A stretch of 64,000 nt of DNA from Lewinellaceae bacterium (GCA_016711435.1 JADJSY010000007.1:108796-172795), one strand, 5' to 3'; positions 15,709 through 25,414 are shown, counted from the first letter of the stretch. Numbers and translations: made by a program. Notes: generated by a model not told the origin, from the sequence alone.

Positions 15709-18379
15709 TTACAACTCCTTCTCCGCCACATCAAAATCTTCCTCGGTCGTTTTGATTGAAAACCCCTTGCGCTGGAACAGCCGCCGCATATCGCCATTGA
15801 TTTTCAGGAAAGAACCGTACACCATGCGGTAGCCCTGTTCTTTGGCGATGTCCAGAATGTAGTCCGTGAGGATGCCGCCGAGGCCCTGCCCGTGCCAGGC
15901 GTCGGTGACCAAGATGGCGTATTCCGCCGTTTCGCGCCAGCCGTCGCCGACGATGCGCACCACGCCGATCAGTTCCTTTTCACCTTTGCGCTCAATTTCG
16001 GCCACAATCGCCATTTCGCGGTCGTAGTCGATATGTGTAAAACGGGTGAGCATCTGGTGCGTCAGGCCGGAGAGGTAGCCGAAAAAGCGGAAATACAGCG
16101 ATTCTTTCGAGGTGTTTTCCACCAATTTGGCTTCCAGCGCCTCGTCTTCGGGGCGAATGGGGCGCAGCAGGACTTTGGTTCCGTTGCGGAGTTGCACCTT
16201 TTTGATCCACTGCGTGGGGTAGGGCAAAATGCTCAGGTGGCTGAACGGCTCGCGCTGTTTACCGGGGTCGCGTTCGAGCGTAATGGCCGCATCGAGCGCG
16301 ATACCGCCGTCCGCATTCATGGCGAAGGGGTTGATGTCGATTTCGCGGATGTCGGGAAAATCCATCAGGAAATAGGCGAAGCGGCAGAGTATGTTTTGCA
16401 AAAATTCCATCGGCACGGCGGGCAGGTGCCGGTAGCCGTGCAGCAGGTGGCTGATTTTGGTGCCTTCTACTAGGTGTTTGGCGAGGGCCAGGTTGAGCGG
16501 CGGCAGCGCAATGGCGCGGTCCTGCCAGATTTCGGTGGCCGAGCCGCCCAGACCGAATACGATCACCGGGCCGAATACGGCGTCTTTCACCGCTCCGATG
16601 AGCAATTCGTGCTGCACATCCCACATTTTTTCCACCAAAACCCCTTCGATGCGGGCGTCCGGGCGTTTTTTCTGCACATTTTCCAACAGCGAACGGTAGG
16701 CCCGGCGCACGTCGGATTCCGATTCGAGGTTCAGGCGCACGCCGTTGACATCGGATTTGTGCCAGATGTCGGGCGATTCGATTTTCATCACCACCGGCAG
16801 ACCGAGTTCCAGGGCAAAAGCGGCGGCTTCGTCTTCCGTTTTGGCGGTTTTGCCGCTGTTGACGGGAATGCCGTAGCAGGCCAGCAGTTGTTTGGATTCG
16901 CTTTCGTTGAGTTCCGTGCGGCCTTTTTTGCGGATTTTTCTCCACGATTTTACGCGCGGCGTCGCGGTGAAAATGCAGGTCGATGGGCAGGTCGGGCGGC
17001 GTTTCGTGCAGCAGTTCGAGTGTTTCCCGGTAGTTCGCCATTTTCATAAACACCTCGACGGCGCGTTCGGGGAAAGGGTACCAGGGGATTTTATTGGTTT
17101 CCAGAAAATTGCGGCCTTCGCGCACCGTGCGCATGCCCATCCAGGCGGCGTAAACGGGTTTGCTTTTCACTTTTTGGGATTCTTCCACAACGACCTGCGC
17201 AAATGCGGTCGGATTGGTCATGTTTTGCGCGGTCAGGATGCACAGCACACCGTCCACACCGGGGTCGTTGAGACAGGCGCGTAAAGCAGCGCGGTACAGT
17301 TCGGGCGTTGCGTCGCCGAGAATGTCCACCGGGTTGGAGCGGCTCCAGGCGGCGGGCATGATCTCGTCCAATTCGGTAAATACGGTCGGTTGCAGGGTCG
17401 CCAGCGTGCCGCCGCGCTGTATGAGCCAGTCGGTGGCCAAAATGCCCGGCCCTCCTGCATTGGTCACAATCGCGAGCCGGTTGGCGGCGGGCAGCGGCTG
17501 CATGGCCAGGGCTTGTGCGCAGTCGAACAACTGCTGTACCGTGCCCGCCCGGATCACCCCGGCGCGGTGAAAAGCGGCGTCGTACACCGCGTCGTTGCCC
17601 GCCATGCTGCCGGTATGGGAAAATGTGGCACGAGCGCCTTCTTTGCTGCGACCGGCTTTGAGGATCACAATGGGTTTGGAACGTGCAAAAGCCCTGGCTG
17701 CCGACATGAATTTGCGGGCATTCACCAGGCTTTCCATATAAATCAGGATGCAGGCGGTGCGGCTGTCGGAGCCGAAATAGTCGATCAACTGGTGAAAACT
17801 GACATCGGCCATGTTGCCGACCGACACGAAATGGCTGAAACCCACATTTTTTTCGGCAGCCCAGTCGAGGATGGCGCTGCCCATGGCGCCGCTTTGCGAA
17901 ATAAATGCCACGCGCCCGGGGCCGGGCATGGCAGGCGCAAAAGTGGCATTCAAGCCAATGGTGGGCGTTATCAAACCCAGACAGTTGGGGCCGATGAGGC
18001 GCACGCCGTATTCCTTAGCCTGCGCTTTCAGGTCGCGAAACAGGTTTTCCCCTGTCTCACCCGCTTCTTTAAATCCGGCAGACAAAACCAGCGCGGAAGT
18101 GATGCCTTTTTTGCCGCATTCCTTGACGAGTCCGGGAACGATCGCTGCCGGGGTTACTATAATGGCCAAATCAGGAACTGCAGGCAATTTCCCAACATTG
18201 GTGTAACATTTCAGCCCGGCCAGGCTGTCGTACTTGGGATTTACCGGAAAAATGTCGCCTTTAAAACCGGCAGACAGGAGATTTTGCAACACGGCCTGAC
18301 CGATTTTGCCAGCTTTTTCCGTGGCCCCGATCAGGGCGATGGATTGTGGGCGGAAAAAATGATCGAGGATCTTCTTCAT
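15709..18379 (-). CDS. ADP-forming acetate-CoA ligase fused to GNAT acetyltransferase, frameshifted
   Basis: From ATG 18379: CoA-binding domain (SIALIGATEKAGKIGQAVLQNL), succinyl-CoA-ligase-like domains (phospho-His region FSHTGSMAGND), then an ATP-grasp subunit (VVMKIESPDIWHKSDVNGV) and a C-terminal GNAT domain (about the last 150 residues, LVTDAWHGQGLGGILTDY). This is the Pat/YfiQ-type architecture that acetylates protein lysines, but with family members that may also make acyl-CoA. One extra base in the poly-T run at 16935-16939 moves the frame: before it VEKNPQ should be VEKIRKKGRTELNE. Reassembled length is about 890 residues, normal for the family. The next gene is a histone-deacetylase-like enzyme, so writer and eraser of acetyl-lysine may be paired. 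Confidence 0.88.
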
Positions 18380-18483
18380 GTTGTTTTCTTTACCACATAT
18401 TTATTTTTTAAACACATAGGCACATAGTTTAGAGTCGCGCGGCGATGTCTCTAAAGCACCAAAAAAATACCTACGCCTTTTAT

Positions 18484-19446
18484 TCAAAATTTCCAGTATT
18501 TCATCAAATAAGACGCCGCCAGGTGCAGGTGCAGTTCGTACGTTTCCCAGATGCGCATACCCGAGGAGGTGCCCGCTTCGTGAAATGGCATCTTTTCACC
18601 GTTGACGCCGGCGATAAAATTGCGCACCAATTTAGGCAATTCCTCTGCGTCGTAACCGCCTTCGAGCACGCCGAATAGTTTTCCGGGAAAGGTTTGGGCG
18701 AGTAATTTGCCGACTTTATAATAAAAATGCCCTGTGGCGCGCAATTGCAGCAGCGGATCGAACTGGTGCGCGTCGAAACCGGCAGACACCGCCACGACGT
18801 CGGGATTGAAGCGCTCGATGGCAGGCAGCATATATTCCACGGCGTGCATAAAAATATCGTCGCCGCTCCCGGCGGGCAGGGGCACGTTGAAGGTAAATCC
18901 TTTGCCTTTTCCGGCGCCGATTTCATGGGCTGCACCGTTGCCGGGGTAGGCCGGGTATTGGTGCATCGACCAGTACAACACCTGGTCGGAGTTGTAAAAA
19001 ATATCCATGGTGCCGTCGCCGAGGTGGCCGTCGAAATCGAAAATAAGTACCTTTTTGCCTTGGTTTACAGCGACTTGTGCCGCTACGGCAACGTTGTTGA
19101 ACAGACAAAATCCGTGCGCCTCCTCTGCAAAGGCGTGGTGACCGGGCGGGCGCACCAACGCGAAATCGCCGCGTTCCATAGCCATAATCGTTGCGCCGAC
19201 CGCGCAGGTGGCGGCTTTAAAACTATCCGGGCTCACCACCGTATCGCCATCGAGGTTCATACTGTTTTCGCAATGGCTGCGCACGAGTTCCACATGGGCC
19301 TGCGGATGCACGAGTTCAAGATAGGGTTCGCCGTCGAGCAGCAGCGGTTCGGGCGTCAGGTCGCCGAAAGCCAGCAGGCGTTTGCGGTTTTCGGGGTGGG
19401 TACCGTTGTCGTGGTCTAGGAAGATGGGGTGGGAGATGATTTTCAT
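18484..19446 (-). CDS. Histone-deacetylase-superfamily amidohydrolase
   Basis: 320 residues of a zinc-dependent arginase/deacetylase fold. Motifs in order: YPENRKR-like THPENRKRLL near residue 18, RPPGHHA near 100, zinc-site DFDGHLGDGT near 138-147 (Asp and His ligands present), SAGFDAH near 233 with the third ligand, and LEGGYD near 275. The second His of the common DVHHGNGT is replaced by Leu. Members deacetylate proteins, polyamines or acetoin-related substrates. It lies 100 bp downstream of, or divergently regulated from, nothing else: both it and the acetyltransferase fusion are on the minus strand, with this gene first. Confidence 0.88.
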   Translation of the reverse strand: MKIISHPIFLDHDNGTHPENRKRLLAFGDLTPEPLLLDGEPYLELVHPQAHVELVRSHCENSMNLDGDTVVSPDSFKAATCAVGATIMAMERGDFALVRPPGHHAFAEEAHGFCLFNNVAVAAQVAVNQGKKVLIFDFDGHLGDGTMDIFYNSDQVLYWSMHQYPAYPGNGAAHEIGAGKGKGFTFNVPLPAGSGDDIFMHAVEYMLPAIERFNPDVVAVSAGFDAHQFDPLLQLRATGHFYYKVGKLLAQTFPGKLFGVLEGGYDAEELPKLVRNFIAGVNGEKMPFHEAGTSSGMRIWETYELHLHLAASYLMKYWKF

Positions 19447-19458
19447 AGTTGACTCGTA

Positions 19459-19688
19459 GCGTAATGGAACACAGATTTAAGGATGGACACAGGATTTAAA
19501 GATAGAACACGGATAGAGGATGAAGCGGTTGCTTTAGATTGACACGGATCAAATATTTCCCTTTCAGAAGCAAAGATAGAATCAGCGGAAAAATCGATTT
19601 CATCGCCGAATAAGCATGATCAGGGATGCGATTGACTAGAGAGGAAAATCCGTGTCTAATCCCTTAAATCCGTGTTCCCTTCAAATCC
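19459..19688. repeat. Intergenic word hairpin (GACACGGATTT word)
   Basis: The left part repeats gaacac(a/g)gattta and gacac(a/g)gattt; the right part carries the reverse complements (aaatccgtgtt, atccgtgtcta) and ends at the DUF3137 stop. The arms are imperfect and the middle (about 19570-19640) is unique. The same word builds the element at 47510-47790. Confidence 0.65.
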
Positions 19689-20630
19689 TCAATTCATCAC
19701 ATCCACCTCCTTCACCAGATTCAGCAACAGCGCCAGGTCGTCATAAAACTCCTTGACCATTTCAAAACTGACATTGGTGACAAACAGGGAAGGTTCCAGC
19801 AGGTCGCGATCCTGCGTGAGTGCGAGGTATATTTTATCGCCGATAATGGAAAAGTAAATCTCTTTCTGGCGGTTGGACTCCTGGAACTGGCGCCGGAACT
19901 GCAAAATAGCGCGTTGCATTTCCGCAGAAACGATGTCCTTGATGCGCGCATCCGGCGTGGCGTAAGTATCAAAAATGGCTTCGAACTCGGGCAAAACACT
20001 GCCGCGGATGCGCCGGCCGCCGATCAGGTGAAAAGCCCGTTCGCTGCGGCTCAGGTATTTGCGGTAGGCATCGGGCAGCACCAGCACGCCGCCGTGCATA
20101 TCCCAGCGCTGGTAGTCGGCAATCAGGAAAATGCCCCGGAAAACGTAGTCGAGGCGGTTGCGCACATCGGAAAACTCGCGCACGCGCAGTTCGCAGGCTT
20201 CAAAAGGTGTTTCGCGCACCTGCCCGCTGATCAGGTCTTCGCCCACATAGTCGTCGGCAGTGGTGAAAATGCGGCTTTCCAGAAAATTTTCCGCCGCAAT
20301 TTTGCCTTTCGGCTCGTAACCTTTAAAGGTGAAATTCACATCGTTGTCAATAAAATCGAGCAGTAGTTCGACGATGCGCGGTTTAAATTCTTTAAAAAAA
20401 ACCTGAATCCGGAAAGCCAGGTAAGCGATCCAGCACCCAATCGGAATCAGGAGTACGAGGGTAATCAGGAAAATATTCAGGTAAACCTGCAACGCTACCA
20501 CACCCAGCAGCAACAAAATCGACACGGTCAGCAAACGCACCAAACGCCGCCGCCGGAGTTCCATGTGCAGCAATTCCGGGTGGATGCTCTGGTTGTAAAA
20601 AAGGCGAAAATCGTGGTAAGCGGATTGCAT
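19689..20630 (-). CDS. DUF3137 family membrane-anchored protein
   Basis: 313 residues with two adjacent transmembrane helices near residues 32-75 (LLTVSILLLLGVVALQV and IFLITLVLLIPIGCW). A soluble domain follows that contains conserved text of DUF3137 (GYEPKGKIAAENFLESRIF, DYVGEDLISG). Function is unknown; in other genomes it is a conserved two-helix envelope or cytoplasmic-face protein. Intact, ordinary length. Confidence 0.75.
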   Translation of the reverse strand: MQSAYHDFRLFYNQSIHPELLHMELRRRRLVRLLTVSILLLLGVVALQVYLNIFLITLVLLIPIGCWIAYLAFRIQVFFKEFKPRIVELLLDFIDNDVNFTFKGYEPKGKIAAENFLESRIFTTADDYVGEDLISGQVRETPFEACELRVREFSDVRNRLDYVFRGIFLIADYQRWDMHGGVLVLPDAYRKYLSRSERAFHLIGGRRIRGSVLPEFEAIFDTYATPDARIKDIVSAEMQRAILQFRRQFQESNRQKEIYFSIIGDKIYLALTQDRDLLEPSLFVTNVSFEMVKEFYDDLALLLNLVKEVDVMN

Positions 20631-20631
20631 A

Positions 20632-20700
20632 AGAGATGTGAGAGGTGAGAGGGGGGTGAGTTTTCACTAACCCTCTCCCTCTCTCACCTCTCACTTCTAT
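20632..20700. repeat. Intergenic word hairpin (GTGAGAGGTGAGAG word)
   Basis: A short two-armed element, with gtgagaggtgagag on the left and ctctctcacctctcac on the right around a ttttcactaa loop. It fills the whole space between the DUF3137 start and the next gene's stop. The same word recurs at 53098-53166. Confidence 0.7.
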
Positions 20701-21189
20701 TTACAGGTCAAATCCTTTCTGTTTCGAATACTCCTCGATATAGCCGTCTATCAATTTGACGAGCAGGTCTTTCATATAGGCGTTTTCGAGTCGGGCGATC
20801 ACTTTGAGTTTTTCCAGTTTGGTTCGGTCGACGGCAACGGTGAGGCGTTTTTTACCCGACTGTTCATCGGTGATCATTTCCTGTACATCAATGGTCTGGC
20901 GGATGAGGGCATCCAGACCGCTGCGCAGGGGTGTGCGGAATGCGTCGCTCGTGCCGGCTTTGGTTTTCCCGCTTTGGGCCACGGAGTCCGGCTGGTTGGC
21001 TTCGTATTTTTCAAGGCTTTCTTCCAGAACTTCCTGCAACAGCGCATCGAGGCCGGACGCGAAGTTTTTATGCCCGTGTTTACGCGCATGGGGCGTTTCG
21101 CCCACGACGGAATCGAGGCCGCTATGGTCGGCCTGGCGACTGTCGTTGAAAAGGTCGTCCAGCCCTTCGGAAAATCTTTTTTTGCCCAT
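20701..21189 (-). CDS. Partner of ParA with C-terminal ribbon-helix-helix-like segment
   Basis: 162 residues, with three short repeats of a GLD(D/A/S)L-like motif (SEGLDDLFND, ASGLDALLQE, RSGLDALIRQ) in a polar, probably disordered N-terminal two thirds. The C-terminal 50 residues (KRLTVAVDRTKLEKLKVIARLENAYMKDLLVKLI, broken here for length) have the pattern of a ribbon-helix-helix DNA-binding fold. It follows parA on the same strand after about 160 bp. I infer a DNA-binding adaptor for partition or positioning, replacing ParB. No named family recognised. Confidence 0.6.
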   Translation of the reverse strand: MGKKRFSEGLDDLFNDSRQADHSGLDSVVGETPHARKHGHKNFASGLDALLQEVLEESLEKYEANQPDSVAQSGKTKAGTSDAFRTPLRSGLDALIRQTIDVQEMITDEQSGKKRLTVAVDRTKLEKLKVIARLENAYMKDLLVKLIDGYIEEYSKQKGFDL

Positions 21190-21218
21190 AATCTCTTATA
21201 GAGGGTGTTTTGGTAGAC

Positions 21219-21345
21219 CTCACCCCCCGGCCCCCTCTCCGATGGAGAGGGGGAGCGAGTACCCTTGGCATTCTTAATAAGGGAAGCCAAGCGTGAAGTC
21301 ACCCCCTCTCCATCGGAGAGGGGGCCGGGGGGAGGTCCACTAAAA
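21219..21345. repeat. GC-rich inverted-repeat pair (CCCTCTCC-GGAGAGGG type)
   Basis: Two copies of a palindromic unit (ccctctccgatggagaggggg near 21233 and ccctctccatcggagagggggcc near 21304) are joined to c-rich flanks so that the whole forms one large imperfect hairpin between parA and its partner. Units of the type CTCTCC..GGAGAG-GGCCGGGG are a familiar intergenic repeat of Bacteroidota genomes. Confidence 0.7.
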
Positions 21346-21349
21346 CACT

Positions 21350-22117
21350 TTATTGCGCCACCATCTGCCCTTCAATGCGTTCCAGGATTTCCTTGCTCAG
21401 TTCAAGGTAATCGTGGGCGCCGGGGCTTTTGGGGCTGTATTCAAAAATATCTTTGCGTTGTGCCGGGGCTTCCGCCAGGGCTACATTGTCGCGGACGTAG
21501 GTTTTAAACACCTTGTCGCCGAAATATTTGTGGATCGTTTCCACCACATCCCGGTTCAGTACCCGCCGGCTGTCGTACATGGTAGCAATAACGCCGCACA
21601 TGTCCAGTTGTTTGTTCAGGCGGAATTTTACTTTGTCGATCACCTGCTTGATCTTGGCCAGCCCCTGAACGGCCAGGAATTCCGTTTGCAGCGGAATCAG
21701 CACGTACCGGCTGCTGGTCAGCGCATTCAGGGTCAGCAGACCCAGCGAAGGCGGACAATCGATCAGGATATAATCGTAATCGTCCGATAACTGACTCAAC
21801 AGTTCGCGCAGGATATACTCCCGGCCCGCCTCGTTAATCAGTTCCATTTCCGCACCCGACAGGTCGAGCGAAGAGGTAATCACATCCAGACCCGGACGAT
21901 GGGTGTAAGGAGCCAAATCTCCTTCCCCCCGCAGGGCTTCGTAAATGGTTATTTTCTGCCGCGGTATACCCAGCGAAATGGTCAGATTAGCCTGCGGATC
22001 GAGGTCGATCAGCAATACCCGTTTGCCCAATTCGACCATCGCGGCGCCTATATTTACAGTGCTGGTCGTTTTGCCGACCCCGCCTTTGTGGTTCAATAGA
22101 GAAACTACAATACCCAT
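21350..22117 (-). CDS. parA: ParA-family ATPase
   Basis: 255 residues from ATG 22117 (MGIVVSLLNHKGGVGKTT), chosen over a TTG two codons earlier. It has the deviant Walker A KGGVGKTT at residues 10-17, Walker A' LLIDLDPQANL and Walker B YDYILIDCPPSLGLL. Soj/ParA proteins use ATP-dependent dimerisation on DNA to segregate chromosomes, plasmids or protein cargo. Its partner is the RHH-like protein downstream rather than a classical ParB. Since the region also has rRNA and housekeeping genes I take it as chromosomal. Confidence 0.88.
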   Translation of the reverse strand: MGIVVSLLNHKGGVGKTTSTVNIGAAMVELGKRVLLIDLDPQANLTISLGIPRQKITIYEALRGEGDLAPYTHRPGLDVITSSLDLSGAEMELINEAGREYILRELLSQLSDDYDYILIDCPPSLGLLTLNALTSSRYVLIPLQTEFLAVQGLAKIKQVIDKVKFRLNKQLDMCGVIATMYDSRRVLNRDVVETIHKYFGDKVFKTYVRDNVALAEAPAQRKDIFEYSPKSPGAHDYLELSKEILERIEGQMVAQ

Positions 22118-22346
22118 ATGCAACTTTTAATACCCCTGAAGGGAGGGTTAAAAGTACAATTATTTTTCAAACAATGACCGATTCCGGAGCACGCCCGGCA
22201 ATTTTCACAAGTTTGTTTGAAATTACGACCCACCCGGAATATGCTGCAAATATCTGATTTTCAGACACAAAAAGACCATTTGAAAAAAAAATTGCTTCAA
22301 ACGCAAAAAAAACTTTGACATTTTTTGTTTTTAAAAACTCTTTGTT

Positions 22347-22354
22347 TTAAGTTT
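22347..22354 (+). promoter_or_regulatory. -7 promoter element (TAAGTTTG)
   Basis: An exact TAnnTTTG match with TTTG-containing sequence about 20 bp upstream. Transcription from here starts near 22360, which argues against the TTG at 22353 as a start codon and for the ATG at 22455. Confidence 0.55.
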
Positions 22355-22454
22355 GCATCGTCAAAAACGTGAACAGGCACTAGCCAAACGTCTGAAAAAA
22401 ACAACATCATTTAACATTGCCGAATATAGTGTTCGGGAAGTAAACTTCCAGGTT

Positions 22455-23189
22455 ATGATTAAGGAAGACAGAATTGATCTGAACGACCGTTTTATCCAGG
22501 CTTTTAAACTGCTGGAAGAACGCGGGGCCATTGTAAAAAACGACCGGAGTGGCAAAGGTGTGGGAGATGTAGCGGATAAGGTGCTGGGCAACAAAGCCTA
22601 CGGCCACATCATTCGGGCATTTCTCAATCCCGACAGCAAACGGGTGATTGATTACGGGCAGGCGCAATCTTTTTGCCGCACCTATGATATCAATGAAGCC
22701 TGGCTCCTGCACGGTATCGGAAACCCTTTCGGGTTCGATGCGCCGGGCGATGCCTTGTCGGGCGACCGCAGTTACAATACCGGCAACGGCAATATCCTTT
22801 TTACTACGGTACGGGCTTTCGCCGGCAGTACCCTGGGCGCAGAAAGCCAGGAGGATAATACCTACTTTTCTATTCCGGGAGTAGCAGGCGCCGGTCTGGT
22901 TGCTTTCCAGATTGAAGGTAATTCCATGGATCCTGTCATCCGCCACGGCGATATAGTCGTCTGCAAATCGGTGGAGAACCTGAATGACATTCGGGATAAC
23001 GAAATCTACGCCGTTCGTTCCAACGGGAATGTATGGGTAAAATACGTACAGAAGATTTTCAACAACCGGGGCCGGATCGTTCGGCTGAAAATGATTTCAG
23101 CCAACTATTTTGACAACGATCCTTTTGAAGAAGAAGTGAATGAGACCACTCGTTTGTATAAAGTGGTTCGCAAAATATCGAATGTGTAA
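22455..23189 (+). CDS. S24/LexA-like transcriptional regulator
   Basis: 244 residues from ATG 22455. The N-terminal 90 residues (MIKEDRIDLNDRFIQAFKLL ...) form a helical, HTH-like part that reads KAYGHIIRAFLNPDSKRVI. The C-terminal S24 signal-peptidase-like domain has the catalytic Ser at about 157 (GNSMDPVIRHGD) and Lys at about 196 (VWVKYVQ), with the usual spacing. LexA/CI-type regulators cleave themselves on RecA-ssDNA, but no Ala-Gly cleavage site is obvious (EDNTYFSIPGVAGAG precedes the domain), so many such proteins act through ligand or protein binding instead. It is divergent from parA. Confidence 0.75.
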   Translation: MIKEDRIDLNDRFIQAFKLLEERGAIVKNDRSGKGVGDVADKVLGNKAYGHIIRAFLNPDSKRVIDYGQAQSFCRTYDINEAWLLHGIGNPFGFDAPGDALSGDRSYNTGNGNILFTTVRAFAGSTLGAESQEDNTYFSIPGVAGAGLVAFQIEGNSMDPVIRHGDIVVCKSVENLNDIRDNEIYAVRSNGNVWVKYVQKIFNNRGRIVRLKMISANYFDNDPFEEEVNETTRLYKVVRKISNV

Positions 23190-23312
23190 GTGAAGTCGGG
23201 GGTGTAGAGTCGCCGGGGCAGGCAGAAGGCGTTTATCGTCGTTGACCAGAGCCTTCCCTCCTTTGATGCCTCCTCGTTACGAGGAAAAACTATCCTGCTG
23301 TTTATTGTTTTC

Positions 23313-23350
23313 GGAGCCTCCCTGCGTAATTGCCGGAGAGGCTTTTTTTT
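23313..23350 (+). terminator. Rho-independent terminator
   Basis: A hairpin of the form AGCCTCCC...GGAGAGGCT followed by eight T. It lies between the convergent S24 regulator and SSS transporter genes and has its T-tract on the plus strand, so it serves the regulator. The remaining 23351-23477 shows nothing else. Confidence 0.7.
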
Positions 23351-23477
23351 AGAAGTGCAGTGAGATGGTGCAATCCGTAGAGTGCGCTTTCATGTTTGGG
23401 TTGCTCAAATATGAAACGGGGCCATTTCATCAACTTGGCACCATTTAGGTTCAAACTTTGAGAAATGCACTTAACCT

Positions 23478-25130
23478 TTACCAGAACATCGTGTACAACG
23501 CAGCAATGATACCCAGTATCAGTACCATACCCACTGTGAAAGACGGTGAAGTGCGGAACATGGATGCGTCCATTTCGATCGTTTTGTTATTTTTCTGACC
23601 GTTTTTGTCGAACAAACTGACGATCACCATAATGGCTACCAGCGCCAGGAATACAAAACCCATACGGTTCATAAAAGGCATATCGGTAAATACCCGTTCC
23701 AGAATCAGGCCGGTCGGAATAGTGGCAATTGCTGCCGCCAGGGCTGCGTTGGCTGTTGCCCGTTTCCAGAAAAAGCCCAGCAGGAAGATCGCTACCACAC
23801 CCGGGGAGATCAGTCCGGTGAAATCCTGGATAAACTGGAATGCCTGACCGAAGTTGGCAAAACAGGCGCTACAATCGCGCCTATAATAATAGCAACATAC
23901 GATAGCGATACGACCTACCCTTACCTGGGTGTCTTCATCGGCGTCCCGGTTGAAGTATTTTTTGTACAAGTCCAGCGTGAAAATCGTAGAAATACTATTG
24001 GCTTTTCCTGCCAGCGATGCCACAATAGCGGCAGTGAGCGCCGCAAAAGACAAACCTTTCAGGCCCACGGGCAACAGATTGAGCAATACCGGATAGGCCC
24101 GGTCAGGGCGAACGTTTCCACTTTCTAACATCTCGGTTTGGAACTGGCCCTGCTGGTACAATACATATGCAGCGATACCGGGCAACACCACTATAATAGG
24201 CATAAGGAGTTTCAGGAAAGCGGCGAACAGCAGACCGGCGCGGGCAGTTTCCAGTTTGGCGCCCAATGCGCGCTGCGTTATATATTGGTTAAAGCCCCAG
24301 TAGTTCAGGTTGGCGATCCACATGGCGCCGAGGATAACTGCCAGACCGGGTAGTTTATCATAAGCATCTTCCATCCCCCCTTGTCCGTTGGGCATCATCA
24401 TTTGTCCCGGGTTCAGGATCATGTGAAAATGGGTGTCTGCTTTTTCCCGCAACAGCGCCAGGCCTGAAAATGCGCCGGATTCGCCGAATTGCTGCGCCAC
24501 CAGGTCAAGTGCCAGGTAAGTTGTGGCCAATCCGCCCAGAATAAGCACCAACACCTGAATCACATCGGTATATCCGATGACTTTCATACCACCCAGTGTG
24601 ATAATGATGGCAAAAATGCTCAGGAAGACGGAACAAGTGGTGAAACTCAGGCCGGAGATGGTACTGACAGCCAGGGCGCCGAGGTAAAGGATAGAAGTCA
24701 GGTTGACAAAAACGTACACCAGCAGCCAAAAAACAGCCATGATCGTTGCTACCAAAGGGCTGTAACGTTGTGCCAGGAACTGCGGCATAGTGAAAATCTT
24801 GTTTTTGAGGTAGATCGGCAGGAAGAACACGGCGACTACCAGCAGCGTTGCAGCGGCCATCCATTCATAGGATGCTATGGCCAGGCCCATCGCGAAACCT
24901 GATCCGGACATACCAATAAATTGTTCGGCACTGATGTTGGAAGCGATCAGTGATGCACCGATAGCCCACCAGGTCAGAGAACCTTCCGCAAGGAAAAAAT
25001 CGTTCGCACTTGCTGTTGCTGTTTTTTTCTGGCGATAAATCCAGTAACCATAGCTGGAAACAATGACAAAATAAACAAGAAAAACGATGTAATCTAATAA
25101 TTGTAGTTCTTTGCCCATGATAGGTTTCAA
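23478..25130 (-). CDS. Sodium:solute symporter (SSS family)
   Basis: 550 residues with about 14 hydrophobic helices. SSS signatures are WWAIGASLIASNISAEQFIGMSGSGFAMG-like text (residues 52-80; quoted in part), and GYTDVIQVLVLILGG near 195. SSS proteins import sugars, amino acids or vitamins with Na+; the SGLT-like pattern suggests a sugar, without proof. Residues about 409-424 read CCYYYRRDCSACF, where the +1 frame gives the expected VAIIIGAIVAPVL, so two compensating one-base indels lie around 23905 and 23860. The start could be M1 or M5. Confidence 0.88.
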   Translation of the reverse strand: MKPIMGKELQLLDYIVFLVYFVIVSSYGYWIYRQKKTATASANDFFLAEGSLTWWAIGASLIASNISAEQFIGMSGSGFAMGLAIASYEWMAAATLLVVAVFFLPIYLKNKIFTMPQFLAQRYSPLVATIMAVFWLLVYVFVNLTSILYLGALAVSTISGLSFTTCSVFLSIFAIIITLGGMKVIGYTDVIQVLVLILGGLATTYLALDLVAQQFGESGAFSGLALLREKADTHFHMILNPGQMMMPNGQGGMEDAYDKLPGLAVILGAMWIANLNYWGFNQYITQRALGAKLETARAGLLFAAFLKLLMPIIVVLPGIAAYVLYQQGQFQTEMLESGNVRPDRAYPVLLNLLPVGLKGLSFAALTAAIVASLAGKANSISTIFTLDLYKKYFNRDADEDTQVRVGRIAIVCCYYYRRDCSACFANFGQAFQFIQDFTGLISPGVVAIFLLGFFWKRATANAALAAAIATIPTGLILERVFTDMPFMNRMGFVFLALVAIMVIVSLFDKNGQKNNKTIEMDASMFRTSPSFTVGMVLILGIIAALYTMFW

Positions 25131-25304
25131 AATGTGTTTGAAATGATTGTTGTGAATCGCAAAATAAAAAAAGCATGCGCTTAGGAGCGCCCAAATATAT
25201 GGCGGTATGCATTAGTAGTGTGGATAAACGTTGAAAAAACATTGAAAGAAAAACTTGCTTCGTTTCCGAAAAAAGTCTTTCCTTTGTGGCCGCTTTTGAA
25301 ACAT

Positions 25305-25375
25305 GGTTTCGTGGCCGAGCGGTTAGGCACAGCTCTGCAAAAGCTGCTACAGCGGTTCGAATCCGCTCGAAACCT
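25305..25375 (+). tRNA. tRNA-Cys (GCA)
   Basis: A full cloverleaf: acceptor GGTTTCG paired with CGAAACC, D arm GCCGAGC..., anticodon loop CTGCAAA with anticodon GCA, T arm with GGTTCGAATCC. The discriminator is T and CCA is not encoded. It lies upstream of the 23S gene, with its own terminator between. Confidence 0.95.
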
Positions 25376-25378
25376 CCT

Positions 25379-25414
25379 GAAAGCCCTCACAGGCATCTTG
25401 AGGGGCTTTCTCTA
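25379..25414 (+). terminator. Terminator after tRNA-Cys
   Basis: A hairpin with arms gaaagccctca and tgaggggctttc, then a T/C-rich tail. It separates the tRNA from the rRNA promoters. Confidence 0.7.

Noticed and set aside
9900..15710. A DGR reverse transcriptase or template repeat next to the FGE-fold genes
   Set aside because: I looked on both strands for a reverse-transcriptase frame and for an AAC-rich copy of the variable region and found neither in the window; it must be elsewhere if the DGR reading is right.
21219..21345. Insertion-sequence ends
   Set aside because: The palindromic GC-rich units have no transposase or target duplication and match a common Bacteroidota intergenic repeat type.
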